NCBI GenBank assembly: GCA_902825985.1
Contig: CADEDC010000060.1
Span: 1-36,054, forward strand
Direction: 5' to 3'
Length of the DNA stretch: 36,054 nt
DNA from: an uncultured Acidobacteriota bacterium
GTDB lineage: Bacteria; Acidobacteriota; Vicinamibacteria; Vicinamibacterales; CAVVIG01
The stretch's first letter is position 1; each line of letters starts with the position of its first letter. Made by a program: the position numbers and the translations under genes. Positions 16,679 to 25,222 of the stretch are shown piece after piece. A model generated the notes under the pieces. The model was not told where the DNA came from. It saw only the letters and a program-made list of their open reading frames with translations, and made no database searches.

Positions 16679-17614
16679 CTAGCGCGGAAACTGGTCCGGG
16701 TCGTTCGTGAACAGCGCATCGATGCCGAGATCGTCGAGGAAGTGCGCCATCTCGGATCGCACGCTGGCATGGCCCTCCAGACTCTTCGCGGCAAACGTCC
16801 ACGCCGTGACCGTGAGGCCGGCAGCGTGGGCGTTGGCGACGACATCCGGCTGGGCGGCGATGAGCCGCTTCTCCGGGCCGATGCCGTCGGCAAACGTCCG
16901 GATGTCCCGCAGTCGTGCCTGGGTCATGCCACCGGACTCGAATTGACCGAGCAGCAGCACCCGCGGTACGGACGGCAGTTCCTGCGCCAGACGCCGCACG
17001 GTCGGTTCGTCGAACGACTGCACGATCATCGGCGTCGTCTTCAGCGACGCCGGCGCGTCCAGGGCGTTCTTCTTCACCTGCGCGACGAACAGTCCCACCA
17101 TGTCGACGCCGCGGCCGGTGTAGAGCGGCGGCGACTTCAGCTCCGGATACAGGCCGGTGCCCGGCTTGCTCCTGACGAGGTCAATGGCTTCCTGGAACGT
17201 GACGATACGTTGCCCGGCGAACCGCGTGCCGAACCAGCGGCCGGTGTCGAGGCGGCGGAGCTCGTCGACCGTGAAGTCGTTGGCCAGCCAATGCCGCCCC
17301 GGCTGCCGGATGATCGCCTCCCGGGTGAAGCGATCCGGAAAGACTTCGGCGACGTTGGAGGTTCGCTCGAGCGTGTCGTCGTGCAGGCAGATGAGCACCC
17401 CGTCCTTCGTGACGGCGAGATCCTGCTCGACGAAGTCGGCGCCCTGCGCCATCGCAAGTTCGTAGGCGGCACGCGAATGCTCGGGCGCCTGGCCCGACGC
17501 GCCACGGTGCGCGATCAGTGTCTTCGCCGGACCGGCGGCGGCGAGCGGCAACCACACCGTCGCCAGTGCGGTCACGACAGGCCAGGTGACGCGGAGCGCG
17601 GCTGAATTCGTCAT
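16679..17614 (-). CDS. secreted glycerophosphodiester phosphodiesterase
   Basis: A 311-residue enzyme that splits glycerophosphodiesters to glycerol-3-phosphate and an alcohol, releasing phosphorus from lipid head groups. A signal peptide occupies about residues 1-27. The GDPD core begins with IAHRGASGQAPEHS, continues with the acidic pair in ADFVEQDLAVTKDG and the catalytic HDDTLERTSN, and closes with VTAWTFAA and IDALFTNDPDQF. The length fits periplasmic GlpQ-type enzymes. The start at 17614 has no ribosome-binding site, but a TATCAT -10 begins exactly 12 bases upstream, suggesting leaderless expression. I found no Pho-like repeats in front of it. Confidence 0.92.
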   Translation of the reverse strand: MTNSAALRVTWPVVTALATVWLPLAAAGPAKTLIAHRGASGQAPEHSRAAYELAMAQGADFVEQDLAVTKDGVLICLHDDTLERTSNVAEVFPDRFTREAIIRQPGRHWLANDFTVDELRRLDTGRWFGTRFAGQRIVTFQEAIDLVRSKPGTGLYPELKSPPLYTGRGVDMVGLFVAQVKKNALDAPASLKTTPMIVQSFDEPTVRRLAQELPSVPRVLLLGQFESGGMTQARLRDIRTFADGIGPEKRLIAAQPDVVANAHAAGLTVTAWTFAAKSLEGHASVRSEMAHFLDDLGIDALFTNDPDQFPR

Positions 17615-17620
17615 GCGCCG

Positions 17621-17626
17621 ATGATA
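17621..17626 (-). promoter_or_regulatory. candidate -10 for leaderless expression of the GDPD gene
   Basis: TATCAT on the minus strand ends six bases before the start codon at 17614, so transcription would begin at the start codon itself. No -35 is evident. Confidence 0.35.
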
Positions 17627-17766
17627 CGGTGGCGCAGTGGCGTCCGGATCCCGTACGCCGGCGTCCGGCAGAAGAATTTACAGCGTCGGTACCGGGCCGA
17701 AGCGACGGTGTCACGCGTGGCCGGCACCATGGCAGGGTCAGATGCCCGCGTTGCCAGGAGCCCGCC

Positions 17767-17985
17767 ATGGTCACCAATCGTCGGTCCGATGCGCCCACGC
17801 TGATCAGGATGGAGTATCTCGAGATGCCGGACTTGAAGCTGACCCTGGCGCAGGCGCGCCGGCTCTTCGGCCTGCCGGTGGAGGAATGTCAATCCGCTCT
17901 TGAGACGCTCGTCACGATCGGCTTCCTCGCACGCAGCCGCGACGGCGCCTTTCTCAGGCGAAGTGGCTCGGCGCCTGCCGTCTGA
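17767..17985 (+). CDS. small winged-helix-like protein, unknown function
   Basis: A 72-residue protein in front of a very good ribosome-binding site (AGGAG six bases before ATG 17767). After a short polar start, the sequence DLKLTLAQARRLFGLPVEEC, then SALETLVTIGFLARSRDGAFLRR, reads as two helices and a beta wing. This is the arrangement of a small winged helix in which the second helix defines a cutoff and the wing carries basic residues. It could be a DNA-binding regulator or a protein-interaction domain. It stands alone between convergent or divergent neighbours, next to the phosphate-scavenging genes. I know no characterised homologue. Confidence 0.7.
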   Translation: MVTNRRSDAPTLIRMEYLEMPDLKLTLAQARRLFGLPVEECQSALETLVTIGFLARSRDGAFLRRSGSAPAV

Positions 17986-18033
17986 CGGAACCCATGAGCC
18001 GGTCGTCGACGCCGGGCGCCGTGCAGGCGGAGC

Positions 18034-18807
18034 TCAGCGTTCGTGCAGGCCTTCGAGCCAGTCGGCGAAGTCGAGCTGGCGGTAGTCTGGGAAGCGCGTC
18101 GTCGGCAGCGCCAGCCGCTGCCGGTCGACTGCCAGACTGCGCTGAACGACGGTCACCACCACCGGTGCATCACTCTCGGGGCGACGGCGCACCACCTCCA
18201 GTGGAAGCAACTCCCCCTGGTGCCACCATGCCTCCAGCACCCCATCAGCCGACCCCGGCCCCTCGAGGTGCTCGAACGGGAGATCGAACGCCCGCCGGGT
18301 GCCGCTCACCGGCCTGAGCTCCGCGAACCTGCCCGGGTCGAATCCCAGGGTCAGGACGTCGAGCCAGCCGCGGATACCCAGTACGCGCCGCAGGTCGCTT
18401 TCGTCGTACACCACGGTGGTCCTGGCCGTGTGGTCGGTCAGCATCGCCGATACCCGGCGCACATCGGTCGGGTTGCGCATGTACAACAATTCACGCCCCG
18501 CACCGGTCTCCACATGGACGCGGTCGGCGGTTCGCGTCACGGTCTGCACGACCGCAGCACCGGAAGCGCCCCGCGTGGTCTGCAGCTGCAGGGTCGCGGA
18601 CACCAGGGCAAGCGCCTCGCGCGGCAGGTCGGGCGGCGATGCGGGCCTGGCGGCTGCCGGCGCGCGTGTCGGGACGATGAAGATGGGGACGTCCTCCGAG
18701 CCGCCCCGGCGGTGTCCCTGCGCGAGCGGCGATACGGGGATGGTGACGGCGAGGCCGATGCCGATCGCGACGGCCGCCGCGCCATGGCGGAACGAAGGAC
18801 GCCCCAT
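18034..18807 (-). CDS. secreted protein of unknown function, co-transcribed with alkaline phosphatase
   Basis: I do not recognise the family. This 257-residue protein has a signal peptide at residues 1-30 (AVAIGIGLAVTIPVSPLAQG) and a Pro/Ala-rich linker to about 60. A domain follows with many beta-strand-like segments: TLQLQTTRGASGAAVVQTVTRTADRVHVE, read in two halves, then LEAWWHQGELLPLEVVRRR. Such a pattern recalls proteins that bind or carry lipids or sugars in the periplasm, but this is only an impression. Its start lies four bases after the alkaline phosphatase stop, and its ribosome-binding site (GGGAGAG) sits in the last codons of that gene, so the two are made together from the Pho-type promoter. 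Confidence 0.75.
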   Translation of the reverse strand: MGRPSFRHGAAAVAIGIGLAVTIPVSPLAQGHRRGGSEDVPIFIVPTRAPAAARPASPPDLPREALALVSATLQLQTTRGASGAAVVQTVTRTADRVHVETGAGRELLYMRNPTDVRRVSAMLTDHTARTTVVYDESDLRRVLGIRGWLDVLTLGFDPGRFAELRPVSGTRRAFDLPFEHLEGPGSADGVLEAWWHQGELLPLEVVRRRPESDAPVVVTVVQRSLAVDRQRLALPTTRFPDYRQLDFADWLEGLHER

Positions 18808-18811
18808 TGCG

Positions 18812-20335
18812 CTACTCTCCCAGTCCCAGGGCGGCTTTCATCACCTGGTAGATGTGGGTGTTCTTCACGGTGCCGTGGACGAGCGCGGCACCCGGTCCGA
18901 CCGCATAGATGGCCACTTCCTCGCCGGCGTGGGTTTCCGAGCCCATCGGTACCGCCGACTCCTGAAAATACGCGGGATGGCTGGGGCCGTTCGGGACGAC
19001 GCCGCCGCGGCCCGGGAAGGCGTCCGTACGTGGATCCGTACGCGGCCCGCCACGGTAGCCTGGTCCGTTCAGGTAGCCCAGTACCGTGTAGGGGACGCCG
19101 TTCCGATCGCCGGCCGCGGCCACGGCGCCGCCCGACGTCAAGTCGTAGACCACGTCGAGGATGCCGTTGCCGGCCGGCGCCTCGAAGCCCGGGTCGTTCG
19201 ACGTCACCTGATAGGGCAGCTCGGACTTCGGCCGCAGCGGATAGCCGGCGATGTTGAAGACGTGGCTGTGGTCGGCGGAGACGATGATCAGGGTATCCCG
19301 CAGATCGACCATGTGTGCCGCGGCGCCGATCGCCTCGTCGAGTTCTTCCGTGTCGGTCAGCGCCCGGAAGGCGTTGCCTTCGTGGTGCGCGTGGTCGATG
19401 CGCCCGGACTCCACCATCAGGAAGTAGCCGCCGCTCTTGCGCGACTTGCGGCTCGCGCCGTCGAGCAGCTCGATGGCCTTGACGGTCATGTCGGTCAGGC
19501 TCGGCTCACTGCCGCTGTCGGTCGGCCGGTCGTACTCGTACTCCATGTGGCCGCGCTCGAACAGACCCAGGACCGGCAGGCTCGCCCGGTTCAACGCATT
19601 GAAGCCGGCCGTGTTCCACACATACGAGTAGCCCGCGCTCTGGAACTCGCGGCGCAGGTCACGGCCATCGCTGCGGCTGCCGGTGCCGCCCTCTTCGTCG
19701 GTCACCGTCGACGGCACGAAGAACTGGCGCCCGCCACCGATCAGCAGGTCGATTCCGTCTCCCAGCCGGTCGTTGAACGTCGGATCGCCCGGCAGGGCCT
19801 GCAGGGCGATGGCGTTCTCGTTGTCGCGGTTGTTGATGTGGGCGTAGGTGGCCGCCGGCGTGGCGTGGGTGATGCGGGCGGTCGAGATGACGCCGACCTT
19901 CATGCCCGACGCCTTCGCCTCTTCCAGCAAGGTCCACGGCGCGCGGCCGTCGCCGTCGTGGTTGAAATCGAGCGGTTCGGTGGTCTCGTCGAGCCCGAGC
20001 ACGCCGGCGTTGGTGTTGACCCCGCTCATCATGGCGGTCATCGTCGGGGCGCTGTCGGGTGTGATGGCGTCGGCACCGTAGGTGCGCGACAACGCGGTGT
20101 GCGGGAACTGATCGACGACGAGATTGCCGGCGACGCCGACCGAGTAGACGCGCGTCGCCGTGATCGTCGACACGCCCATGCCGTCGCCGACGAAGAAGAT
20201 GACGTTCTTGGCGCGGCGCCCCTTGTAATCGAGAGCCGGCCGTCCAGGCCGGTCGTCGCGGCCGGCGGAGAGCGGGCTTCCCGCCAGCAGTGCAGCTGCG
20301 ACAACGAGTGCAACGGAACGAGATGGTGTGGTCAC
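18812..20335 (-). CDS. secreted alkaline phosphatase (PhoA-type)
   Basis: A 507-residue exported phosphomonoesterase of the metal-dependent alkaline phosphatase superfamily. A signal peptide covers residues 1-24. Then come KNVIFFVGDGMGVST with the first metal ligand and the nucleophile loop TPDSAPTMTAMMSG (serine near residue 95). The middle contains STARITHATPAATYAH and the metal ligands in VESGRIDHAHHEGN and IVSADHSHVF, and the chain ends with GSETHAGEEVAIYAVGP. GTG 20335 is chosen because GGAGG lies directly upstream; an open frame runs much further but would cover the promoter. A Pho-box promoter precedes it, and an unknown secreted protein follows in the same operon. Confidence 0.93.
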   Translation of the reverse strand: MTTPSRSVALVVAAALLAGSPLSAGRDDRPGRPALDYKGRRAKNVIFFVGDGMGVSTITATRVYSVGVAGNLVVDQFPHTALSRTYGADAITPDSAPTMTAMMSGVNTNAGVLGLDETTEPLDFNHDGDGRAPWTLLEEAKASGMKVGVISTARITHATPAATYAHINNRDNENAIALQALPGDPTFNDRLGDGIDLLIGGGRQFFVPSTVTDEEGGTGSRSDGRDLRREFQSAGYSYVWNTAGFNALNRASLPVLGLFERGHMEYEYDRPTDSGSEPSLTDMTVKAIELLDGASRKSRKSGGYFLMVESGRIDHAHHEGNAFRALTDTEELDEAIGAAAHMVDLRDTLIIVSADHSHVFNIAGYPLRPKSELPYQVTSNDPGFEAPAGNGILDVVYDLTSGGAVAAAGDRNGVPYTVLGYLNGPGYRGGPRTDPRTDAFPGRGGVVPNGPSHPAYFQESAVPMGSETHAGEEVAIYAVGPGAALVHGTVKNTHIYQVMKAALGLGE

Positions 20336-20351
20336 GATTCCTCCGACCACG

Positions 20352-20406
20352 ACACTATCGGGGGCGTACGTCGACCGGGAGACACCAGGATGACGAACGG
20401 GTAAAC
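20352..20406 (-). promoter_or_regulatory. Pho-box promoter of the alkaline phosphatase operon
   Basis: On the minus strand GTTTACC (from 20406), CGTCATC (20395), TGTCTCC (20384) and CGACGTA (20373) are spaced by 11 bases. The -10 hexamer TAGTGT starts at 20357. Distances of 49 and 16 bases from the first and last block are identical to those at pstS, and so is the hexamer. Confidence 0.65.
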
Positions 20407-20430
20407 GTTCGGCGGCGTCGATGTGACGTC

Positions 20431-21699
20431 CTACACGACGGTCCCGGCCTGCACGGTCGCATCCTTTGGCACGACGACGATGCCGTCCCGGATGTAGTAG
20501 CCGTCGCCATCGGCGTGGTCCAGGCCCTGCTCGTTGGTGAGTCGGACGCCGTCGCCGATGCGCGCGTTCTTGTCGACGATAACGCGATCGAGGACGACGT
20601 CGCGGCCGATGCCGAGGCTGGGGCCGGGGATCGCGGGGGCGACGCCGTCGGCGGCGTAGTAGTCGGCGCCGAGCAGGACGGACCGGCGGATCGTGCAGCC
20701 GGCCTTGATGCTGGCGCGGATGCCGACGACCGACTGCGCGATGGTCGCCCGCTCGATCGTGCACCCTTCGGCGATGATCGTGTCGCGTACCGTGCAGTCG
20801 GTGAGCCGGGCGCCCGGCAGGAATCGCGGGTGGGTGTAGATCGGCCGGTCGGCGTCGTAGAACTGGAAGGGCGCACCCGGCTGGGTGAGCATGACGTTGG
20901 CGTCGTAGAACGACCGGACGGTGCCGACGTCCGCCCAGTAGCCGCGGAACAGATACGCCTTGACGTTGTGGCGGCCGAGCGCCGCCGGGATCACCTCGCG
21001 GCCGAAGTCCTTGCTCTGATCCTGGTTGAGGATTTCGAGCAGCACCTCGCGGGAGAACACGTAGACGCCCATCGACGCCACGAACGGTTTGCTGTCGGTG
21101 TGACCCGAGAGATTGGCGCCGGGCGGAATGCTGCGGCCGATGGCATCGAGCCGCGCGCGGTCCGGCTTCTCCTCGAACGCGCTGATCTGTCCCGAGCGAT
21201 CGAAGCGGAAGATGCCCATGGCGCTCGCATCGTCGATGTCGACCGGCTGCGCGGCGATCGTGATATCGGCGCGGCTCTCGATGTGCTCGTCGATGAGCGC
21301 GCAGTAGTCCATGCGATAGAGATGGTCGCCGGCGAGGATCAGGTAGTACTGCGCGTCGAAGCGGACGAGGTGCCGCGCCGCCTGACGGACGGCGTCGGCG
21401 GTGCCCTGGTACCAGTTGGCATTGTCGGGCGTCTGCTCGGCCGCGAGGATTTCGACGAAGCCGTGACTGAACGTGTCCAGGCGGTACGACTGACCGACGT
21501 GCCGGTTGAGTGACGCCGAATTGAACTGCGTCAGGACGAAGATGCGCCGGATGTCGGCGTGCAGGCAGTTGCTGATGGGGATGTCGATCAGCCGGTACTT
21601 GCCGCCAATCGGCACTGCCGGCTTCGACCGGAGATGGGTGAGGGGAAAGAGCCGGCTGCCCACGCCGCCGCCGAGGATGACTGCCAGCACGTCGCGCAT
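20431..21699 (-). CDS. glgC: glucose-1-phosphate adenylyltransferase
   Basis: This 422-residue enzyme makes ADP-glucose from glucose-1-phosphate and ATP, the committed step of bacterial glycogen synthesis. The nucleotidyltransferase domain has ILGGGVGSRLFPLT (residues 8-21), YRLIDIPISNCLHADI, NWYQGTADAVRQA, the AGDHLYRMDY metal loop and FEEKPDRA. The C-terminal left-handed beta-helix shows hexapeptide-like repeats from about residue 295 onward. Start ATG 21699 has no ribosome-binding site; TACACT begins exactly 12 bases upstream, fitting leaderless expression. No other glycogen genes are nearby. It sits between the Oar-like receptor and alkaline phosphatase. Confidence 0.95.
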   Translation of the reverse strand: MRDVLAVILGGGVGSRLFPLTHLRSKPAVPIGGKYRLIDIPISNCLHADIRRIFVLTQFNSASLNRHVGQSYRLDTFSHGFVEILAAEQTPDNANWYQGTADAVRQAARHLVRFDAQYYLILAGDHLYRMDYCALIDEHIESRADITIAAQPVDIDDASAMGIFRFDRSGQISAFEEKPDRARLDAIGRSIPPGANLSGHTDSKPFVASMGVYVFSREVLLEILNQDQSKDFGREVIPAALGRHNVKAYLFRGYWADVGTVRSFYDANVMLTQPGAPFQFYDADRPIYTHPRFLPGARLTDCTVRDTIIAEGCTIERATIAQSVVGIRASIKAGCTIRRSVLLGADYYAADGVAPAIPGPSLGIGRDVVLDRVIVDKNARIGDGVRLTNEQGLDHADGDGYYIRDGIVVVPKDATVQAGTVV

Positions 21700-21705
21700 G
21701 GCGCC

Positions 21706-21711
21706 AGTGTA
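21706..21711 (-). promoter_or_regulatory. candidate -10 for leaderless expression of glgC
   Basis: TACACT on the minus strand ends six bases before the glgC ATG, the same arrangement as at the GDPD and pstS genes. No -35 is evident. Confidence 0.35.
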
Positions 21712-21766
21712 GCGCGAAAGAACGGGCCGGGTCTGCGACCGCCGGCCCGCCTCCGGCCGCTGACCG

Positions 21767-21809
21767 ACGCTGACAGCCGAACGCCCCGTCCGGCTGCGGC
21801 TGTCAGCGT
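21767..21809 (-). terminator. perfect 13-base-pair hairpin after the TonB-receptor gene
   Basis: ACGCTGACAGCCG (21767-21779) and CGGCTGTCAGCGT (21797-21809) are exact complements across a 17-base loop, beginning nine bases past the receptor stop codon. There is no T-run. It is the longest perfect stem I found and most likely ends or stabilises the receptor transcript. Confidence 0.6.
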
Positions 21810-21817
21810 ACCGTTGC

Positions 21818-24800
21818 TCAGAAGGTATAGCGGATCGAGACCTGCGACTGGCGCGCCGTGCCGAGGCCGACCGTGCGGTTGAGCGGACCCAGCATGTAGC
21901 CAAACGTACCGACCTGCGCATCGGTGAACGGGACACCCGGTGTGCCGTTCGGCAGGTTCACCGCCGGGTTCTCGTAGTTCAGACGGTTCAGGATGTTGAA
22001 CATCTCGAGCCGCACCTGGATGCTTTGCGCCGCGCCGAAGCGGATGTCCTTCGAAACCAGGATGTCGGCCTGCCAGAAGCCGGGACCGCGCAGGAAGTTG
22101 CGCGGCAGGTTCCCGAACGTGCCCGGTTGCGGCGTCGTGAACGCCGCCGGATTCAAGTAACGGACCCCGCCGTCCTGGATGTACGGGTCGACCCCGGGGA
22201 TGAGGTCCGGGCGCTGCGTGCCGCGGCTGTTGCCACCTGGAATGTTGGTCACGGTCACGCCGCTCACGGTGGCGTTGTCCGGACGGTTGATGGTGACGTT
22301 CAGCGGCACGCCACTGCGCGCGTTGACGATCGTGCCGACACGCCAGCCGCCCGCCAGGTGGCCCTGCCCGGGAATCTGGTAGACCACCGAGCCGTTGAAC
22401 GTGTGCGGGATGTCCTGCGGGTTGGTGCCGTATTCACTCTCGAAGTCGAACGTGTTCTGCGACGTCGCAGCCTCGTTCGAGCCCTGCGTCGTCCCCTTGT
22501 TCTTCGAGTACTGATACTGGAAGCCGCCGGTGAAGCCGCCCTGGAAGCGACGGGTCGCGCTCATCTGGAAGGCGTTGTAATTGGCGCGGCCGCAGCCCGA
22601 CAGGTCATAGCGCCCGCCGAGGGAGATGTCGTCCACGCAGCCACCCGTCTTGAAGTCGATCTGGCCGTAGTTCGGGACCAGGCGAACGCGGGTCACCGGG
22701 TCGAGGACGTTGGCCACACCACGCAGGAACATGTCCTTGCCCTGGCTGCCGGTATAGCCGACCTGCAGGTTGACGGCGCCGGGCAGCTCACGCTGGACGC
22801 TGACGCCGTACTGCATGTTGTACTCGGCCGGGTACTTGTGCGTGTAGCCGCGGAGGGAGAGCAGATTGCGCAGCACCTCCGGCGAGATCGGATAGGCCAG
22901 GGTGTTGGCGGCAACGTCCGAGGCCTGGACGCGGCTGCGCGCGATGTAGTTCTCGATCGGCTGGATGCGATCCTCGAACTGGCCGGGGCCGTAGAAGAGG
23001 CCGAAACCCGAGCGGACGACCGTACTCTCGTCGATCTGGTAGGCGGCAGACAGCCGCGGCGAGATGTTGTTGTAGTCCGGGTCGTAGAAGTTGTTCGGGT
23101 CGCCGCCGAAATCGTTCTCCTCGATGAAGAACGGCCGGGCGCGCCCTTCGGCTTCCTTGACCACCGAGTAGTAGTCGTAGCGGACACCCAGTTCCAGCGT
23201 CAGCCGGTTCGACGCGCGCCACGAATCCTGCACGAAACCGATGCCGTAGAACTGCTGTGGGCGGAACACCGGCGAATCCTGCGTCACCGCGAACTGATTC
23301 GGGCGGTTGTCGATGAAGTCGTTGATGCTGTTGTAGGTGAGCTCCTGACTGCCGAGGAACTGGAAGTCCGACTGGATCCGGCGGTACTCGCCGCCGAATT
23401 TCACCGTGTGCGACCCCTTGTTCCACACCAGCGAATCGCTGAACGAGAGCGACATCGGGTCGAACGCCGAGCCGGTCGTCGACGACGCGCTCGTCGCGCG
23501 GATCAGGAGACCGCTGCGCGCGATACCGGTGTTGCCGCGTGCGTCGATGGATGACGACGTGAACGTCCCCGACAGCGAGACGCCGAGCGGGTCGTAGCCG
23601 GCGGAGCCGAACGCGTTGGCGCTCGTCTTCGGCAGGTTGAGGCCAACCTTGAACTCGTTGACCAGTTTGCCGCCGAGAATCGACTGATAGTTGCCGACGA
23701 AGTTCTGCGGCGTCTGCTTCGCGAGCACGCGACGTGGCGTCACCGTGCGGTCCGGGGTGTCGACTTCGCCGTTGCTGTACAGATAGCGGAAGTAGAGCGA
23801 GTGGTTGTTGTTGATCTGCTGGTCGAGGCGGATCGAGAAGGTGTTCTCACGCTGGTCCGCTTCCGTCTCGAGCGTCGCCAGCGCCACCAGCGGGTTCGAG
23901 GTCGCGACGGTGCCGCGCGGGAAGCCGCCCAGCAGCGACGCCACGGCCATGGTGCGCGCCGCGCTCTGGCCGGCGCCGGAACCGACCGGCTCGCCGGCGA
24001 CGATGCGGCGGCGCGCCTCGTCGCTGGGGACCGCCTCCGTGAAGCTCAGGCCGGTGTTCTGGCGCAGCCCTTCGACGCTGACGAACACGAACGTCTTGTT
24101 CGAGCGCAGCGGGCCGCCGAACGACCCACCGAACTGATCGAGGGTCAGCGGTTGCTTCTTGTCGTCGTACTTGCTCGCCGAGTCCAGTGCGTCATCGCGC
24201 TTGTACCAGAAGCCCGAACCGGTCGGCTGATTGGTGCCGCTCTTCGTGACGACCGTGATGTTGCCGCCGGCGCCGAGACCGCTTTCGGCGGGCGCGAGGC
24301 CTGAATTGACACGGAACTCGGACACCGATTCCATCGAGGTCTGCAGGCGGAACTGCGACCCCGTGGCGCTCAGATACCCCGGGCTGGCATCCCACACATA
24401 GGTGCCGTCGACGCCGTCGTAGTTCAGGTAGTTCTGCTGGTTCGACTTGCCATTGAAGCGCACGCTGGACCAGCCGCCGTTGCCGTCGCTCGTGGCGCCG
24501 GTCGCCAGCGTCATCAGGTTGGCGAAGTTGCGGCCGTTGACCGGCAGGTTCTTCACCTCCTCCGGTGTCACGTTCACACCGATACGGGCGGACGCCACGT
24601 CGAGCACCGGGGCGACGGCACTGACGCTCACCGTTTCGGCCAGGCCGCCGACCAGCAGCGACAGGGTCACGGTCTCAATCTGTCCGACCCCCAGCGTCAC
24701 TTCCCGTTCGCGCGGCTGGAAGCCCTGCAGCTCGGCGGCGATCGCATAGGTGCCCGGGGCCAGGTTGGTGACGACGTAGCCGCCGTCGCCTTCGGTGACG

Positions 24801-24994
24801 ACCGATCGGACCGCGCCGGTGGCCTTGGACGTGATGGTGACCGTCACGCCTGGCAGGGCGGCGTCGCTCTGGTCGACGATCTTGCCGACGATTCGGGATT
24901 CGGTCTGCTGGGCGGCGGCGGTGCCGACGAGCCCGGTCAGTACCAGTGCCAGCGCGAGCCCGGTGCGCGCGCGGAGCCACGAGATGATCTGCAT
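21818..24994 (-). CDS. Oar-like TonB-dependent outer-membrane receptor with carboxypeptidase-regulatory domain
   Basis: A 1058-residue outer-membrane protein. Residues 1-29 are a signal peptide. Residues 30-115 form a carboxypeptidase regulatory-like (beta-sandwich) domain, with IVGKIVDQSDAALPGVTVTI and LAPGTYAIAAELQGFQP. A plug domain follows around residues 120-240 (PVNGRNFANLMTLATGA, then VNSGLAPAESGLGAGGNITV). The rest is a long beta-barrel ending in QVSIRYTF with a C-terminal aromatic residue, as barrels do. This is the Oar/CarboxypepD_reg TonB receptor type abundant in Acidobacteriota, whose ligands are mostly unknown. ATG 24994 is preferred over 25015 because a purine-rich GGAGG stretch immediately precedes it, although its spacing is tight, and the signal peptide then begins properly. 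A Pho-box promoter precedes it, hinting at a phosphorus-containing ligand. Confidence 0.93.
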   Translation of the reverse strand: MQIISWLRARTGLALALVLTGLVGTAAAQQTESRIVGKIVDQSDAALPGVTVTITSKATGAVRSVVTEGDGGYVVTNLAPGTYAIAAELQGFQPREREVTLGVGQIETVTLSLLVGGLAETVSVSAVAPVLDVASARIGVNVTPEEVKNLPVNGRNFANLMTLATGATSDGNGGWSSVRFNGKSNQQNYLNYDGVDGTYVWDASPGYLSATGSQFRLQTSMESVSEFRVNSGLAPAESGLGAGGNITVVTKSGTNQPTGSGFWYKRDDALDSASKYDDKKQPLTLDQFGGSFGGPLRSNKTFVFVSVEGLRQNTGLSFTEAVPSDEARRRIVAGEPVGSGAGQSAARTMAVASLLGGFPRGTVATSNPLVALATLETEADQRENTFSIRLDQQINNNHSLYFRYLYSNGEVDTPDRTVTPRRVLAKQTPQNFVGNYQSILGGKLVNEFKVGLNLPKTSANAFGSAGYDPLGVSLSGTFTSSSIDARGNTGIARSGLLIRATSASSTTGSAFDPMSLSFSDSLVWNKGSHTVKFGGEYRRIQSDFQFLGSQELTYNSINDFIDNRPNQFAVTQDSPVFRPQQFYGIGFVQDSWRASNRLTLELGVRYDYYSVVKEAEGRARPFFIEENDFGGDPNNFYDPDYNNISPRLSAAYQIDESTVVRSGFGLFYGPGQFEDRIQPIENYIARSRVQASDVAANTLAYPISPEVLRNLLSLRGYTHKYPAEYNMQYGVSVQRELPGAVNLQVGYTGSQGKDMFLRGVANVLDPVTRVRLVPNYGQIDFKTGGCVDDISLGGRYDLSGCGRANYNAFQMSATRRFQGGFTGGFQYQYSKNKGTTQGSNEAATSQNTFDFESEYGTNPQDIPHTFNGSVVYQIPGQGHLAGGWRVGTIVNARSGVPLNVTINRPDNATVSGVTVTNIPGGNSRGTQRPDLIPGVDPYIQDGGVRYLNPAAFTTPQPGTFGNLPRNFLRGPGFWQADILVSKDIRFGAAQSIQVRLEMFNILNRLNYENPAVNLPNGTPGVPFTDAQVGTFGYMLGPLNRTVGLGTARQSQVSIRYTF

Positions 24995-25035
24995 AGCCTC
25001 CTCAACCTTCGACATACGGATACGGAACGCTGGTC

Positions 25036-25091
25036 AGCGTAGCGAGCGAGTACCAACGGGCTTGTGACGGGCCTGTTAAATGCATGAAAAC
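25036..25091 (-). promoter_or_regulatory. Pho-box promoter of the Oar-like receptor
   Basis: On the minus strand GTTTTCA (from 25091), TTTAACA (25080), CGTCACA (25069) and CGTTGGT (25058) are at exact 11-base steps. The -10 hexamer TACGCT starts at 25041, 17 bases after the last block start, giving a leader of about 35 bases. TTTAACA and CGTCACA closely resemble known Pho-box halves of other bacteria. Confidence 0.65.
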
Positions 25092-25138
25092 TCAGATGGG
25101 ATGCCCCCGATTCCGGGGCGGGCGGCGGGCTCGCGGCG

Positions 25139-25181
25139 TGTAACGACCATGAAACATCCGTGTAACTGGATCTGTTACAAT
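25139..25181 (+). promoter_or_regulatory. Pho-box promoter of DUF47-pit
   Basis: TGTAACG (25139), TGAAACA (25150) and TGTAACT (25161) are 11 bases apart. A fourth, TGTTACA (25173), is 12 bases further and overlaps the -10 hexamer TACAAT (25176-25181). The last 11-step block starts 15 bases before the -10, one base closer than in most boxes here. These are the least degenerate repeats in the window. PhoB could activate or repress here. Confidence 0.65.
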
Positions 25182-25222
25182 CCATTCGATTTGGACCACA
25201 TTGCCGCTGCCCTGGAGGAATC

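Noticed and set aside
17615..17700. Pho box before the GDPD gene
   Set aside because: Blocks at 16, 27, 38 and 49 bases before TATCAT read CGCCACT, CGGGATC, ACGCCGG and TCTTCTG, with no resemblance to the other sites.
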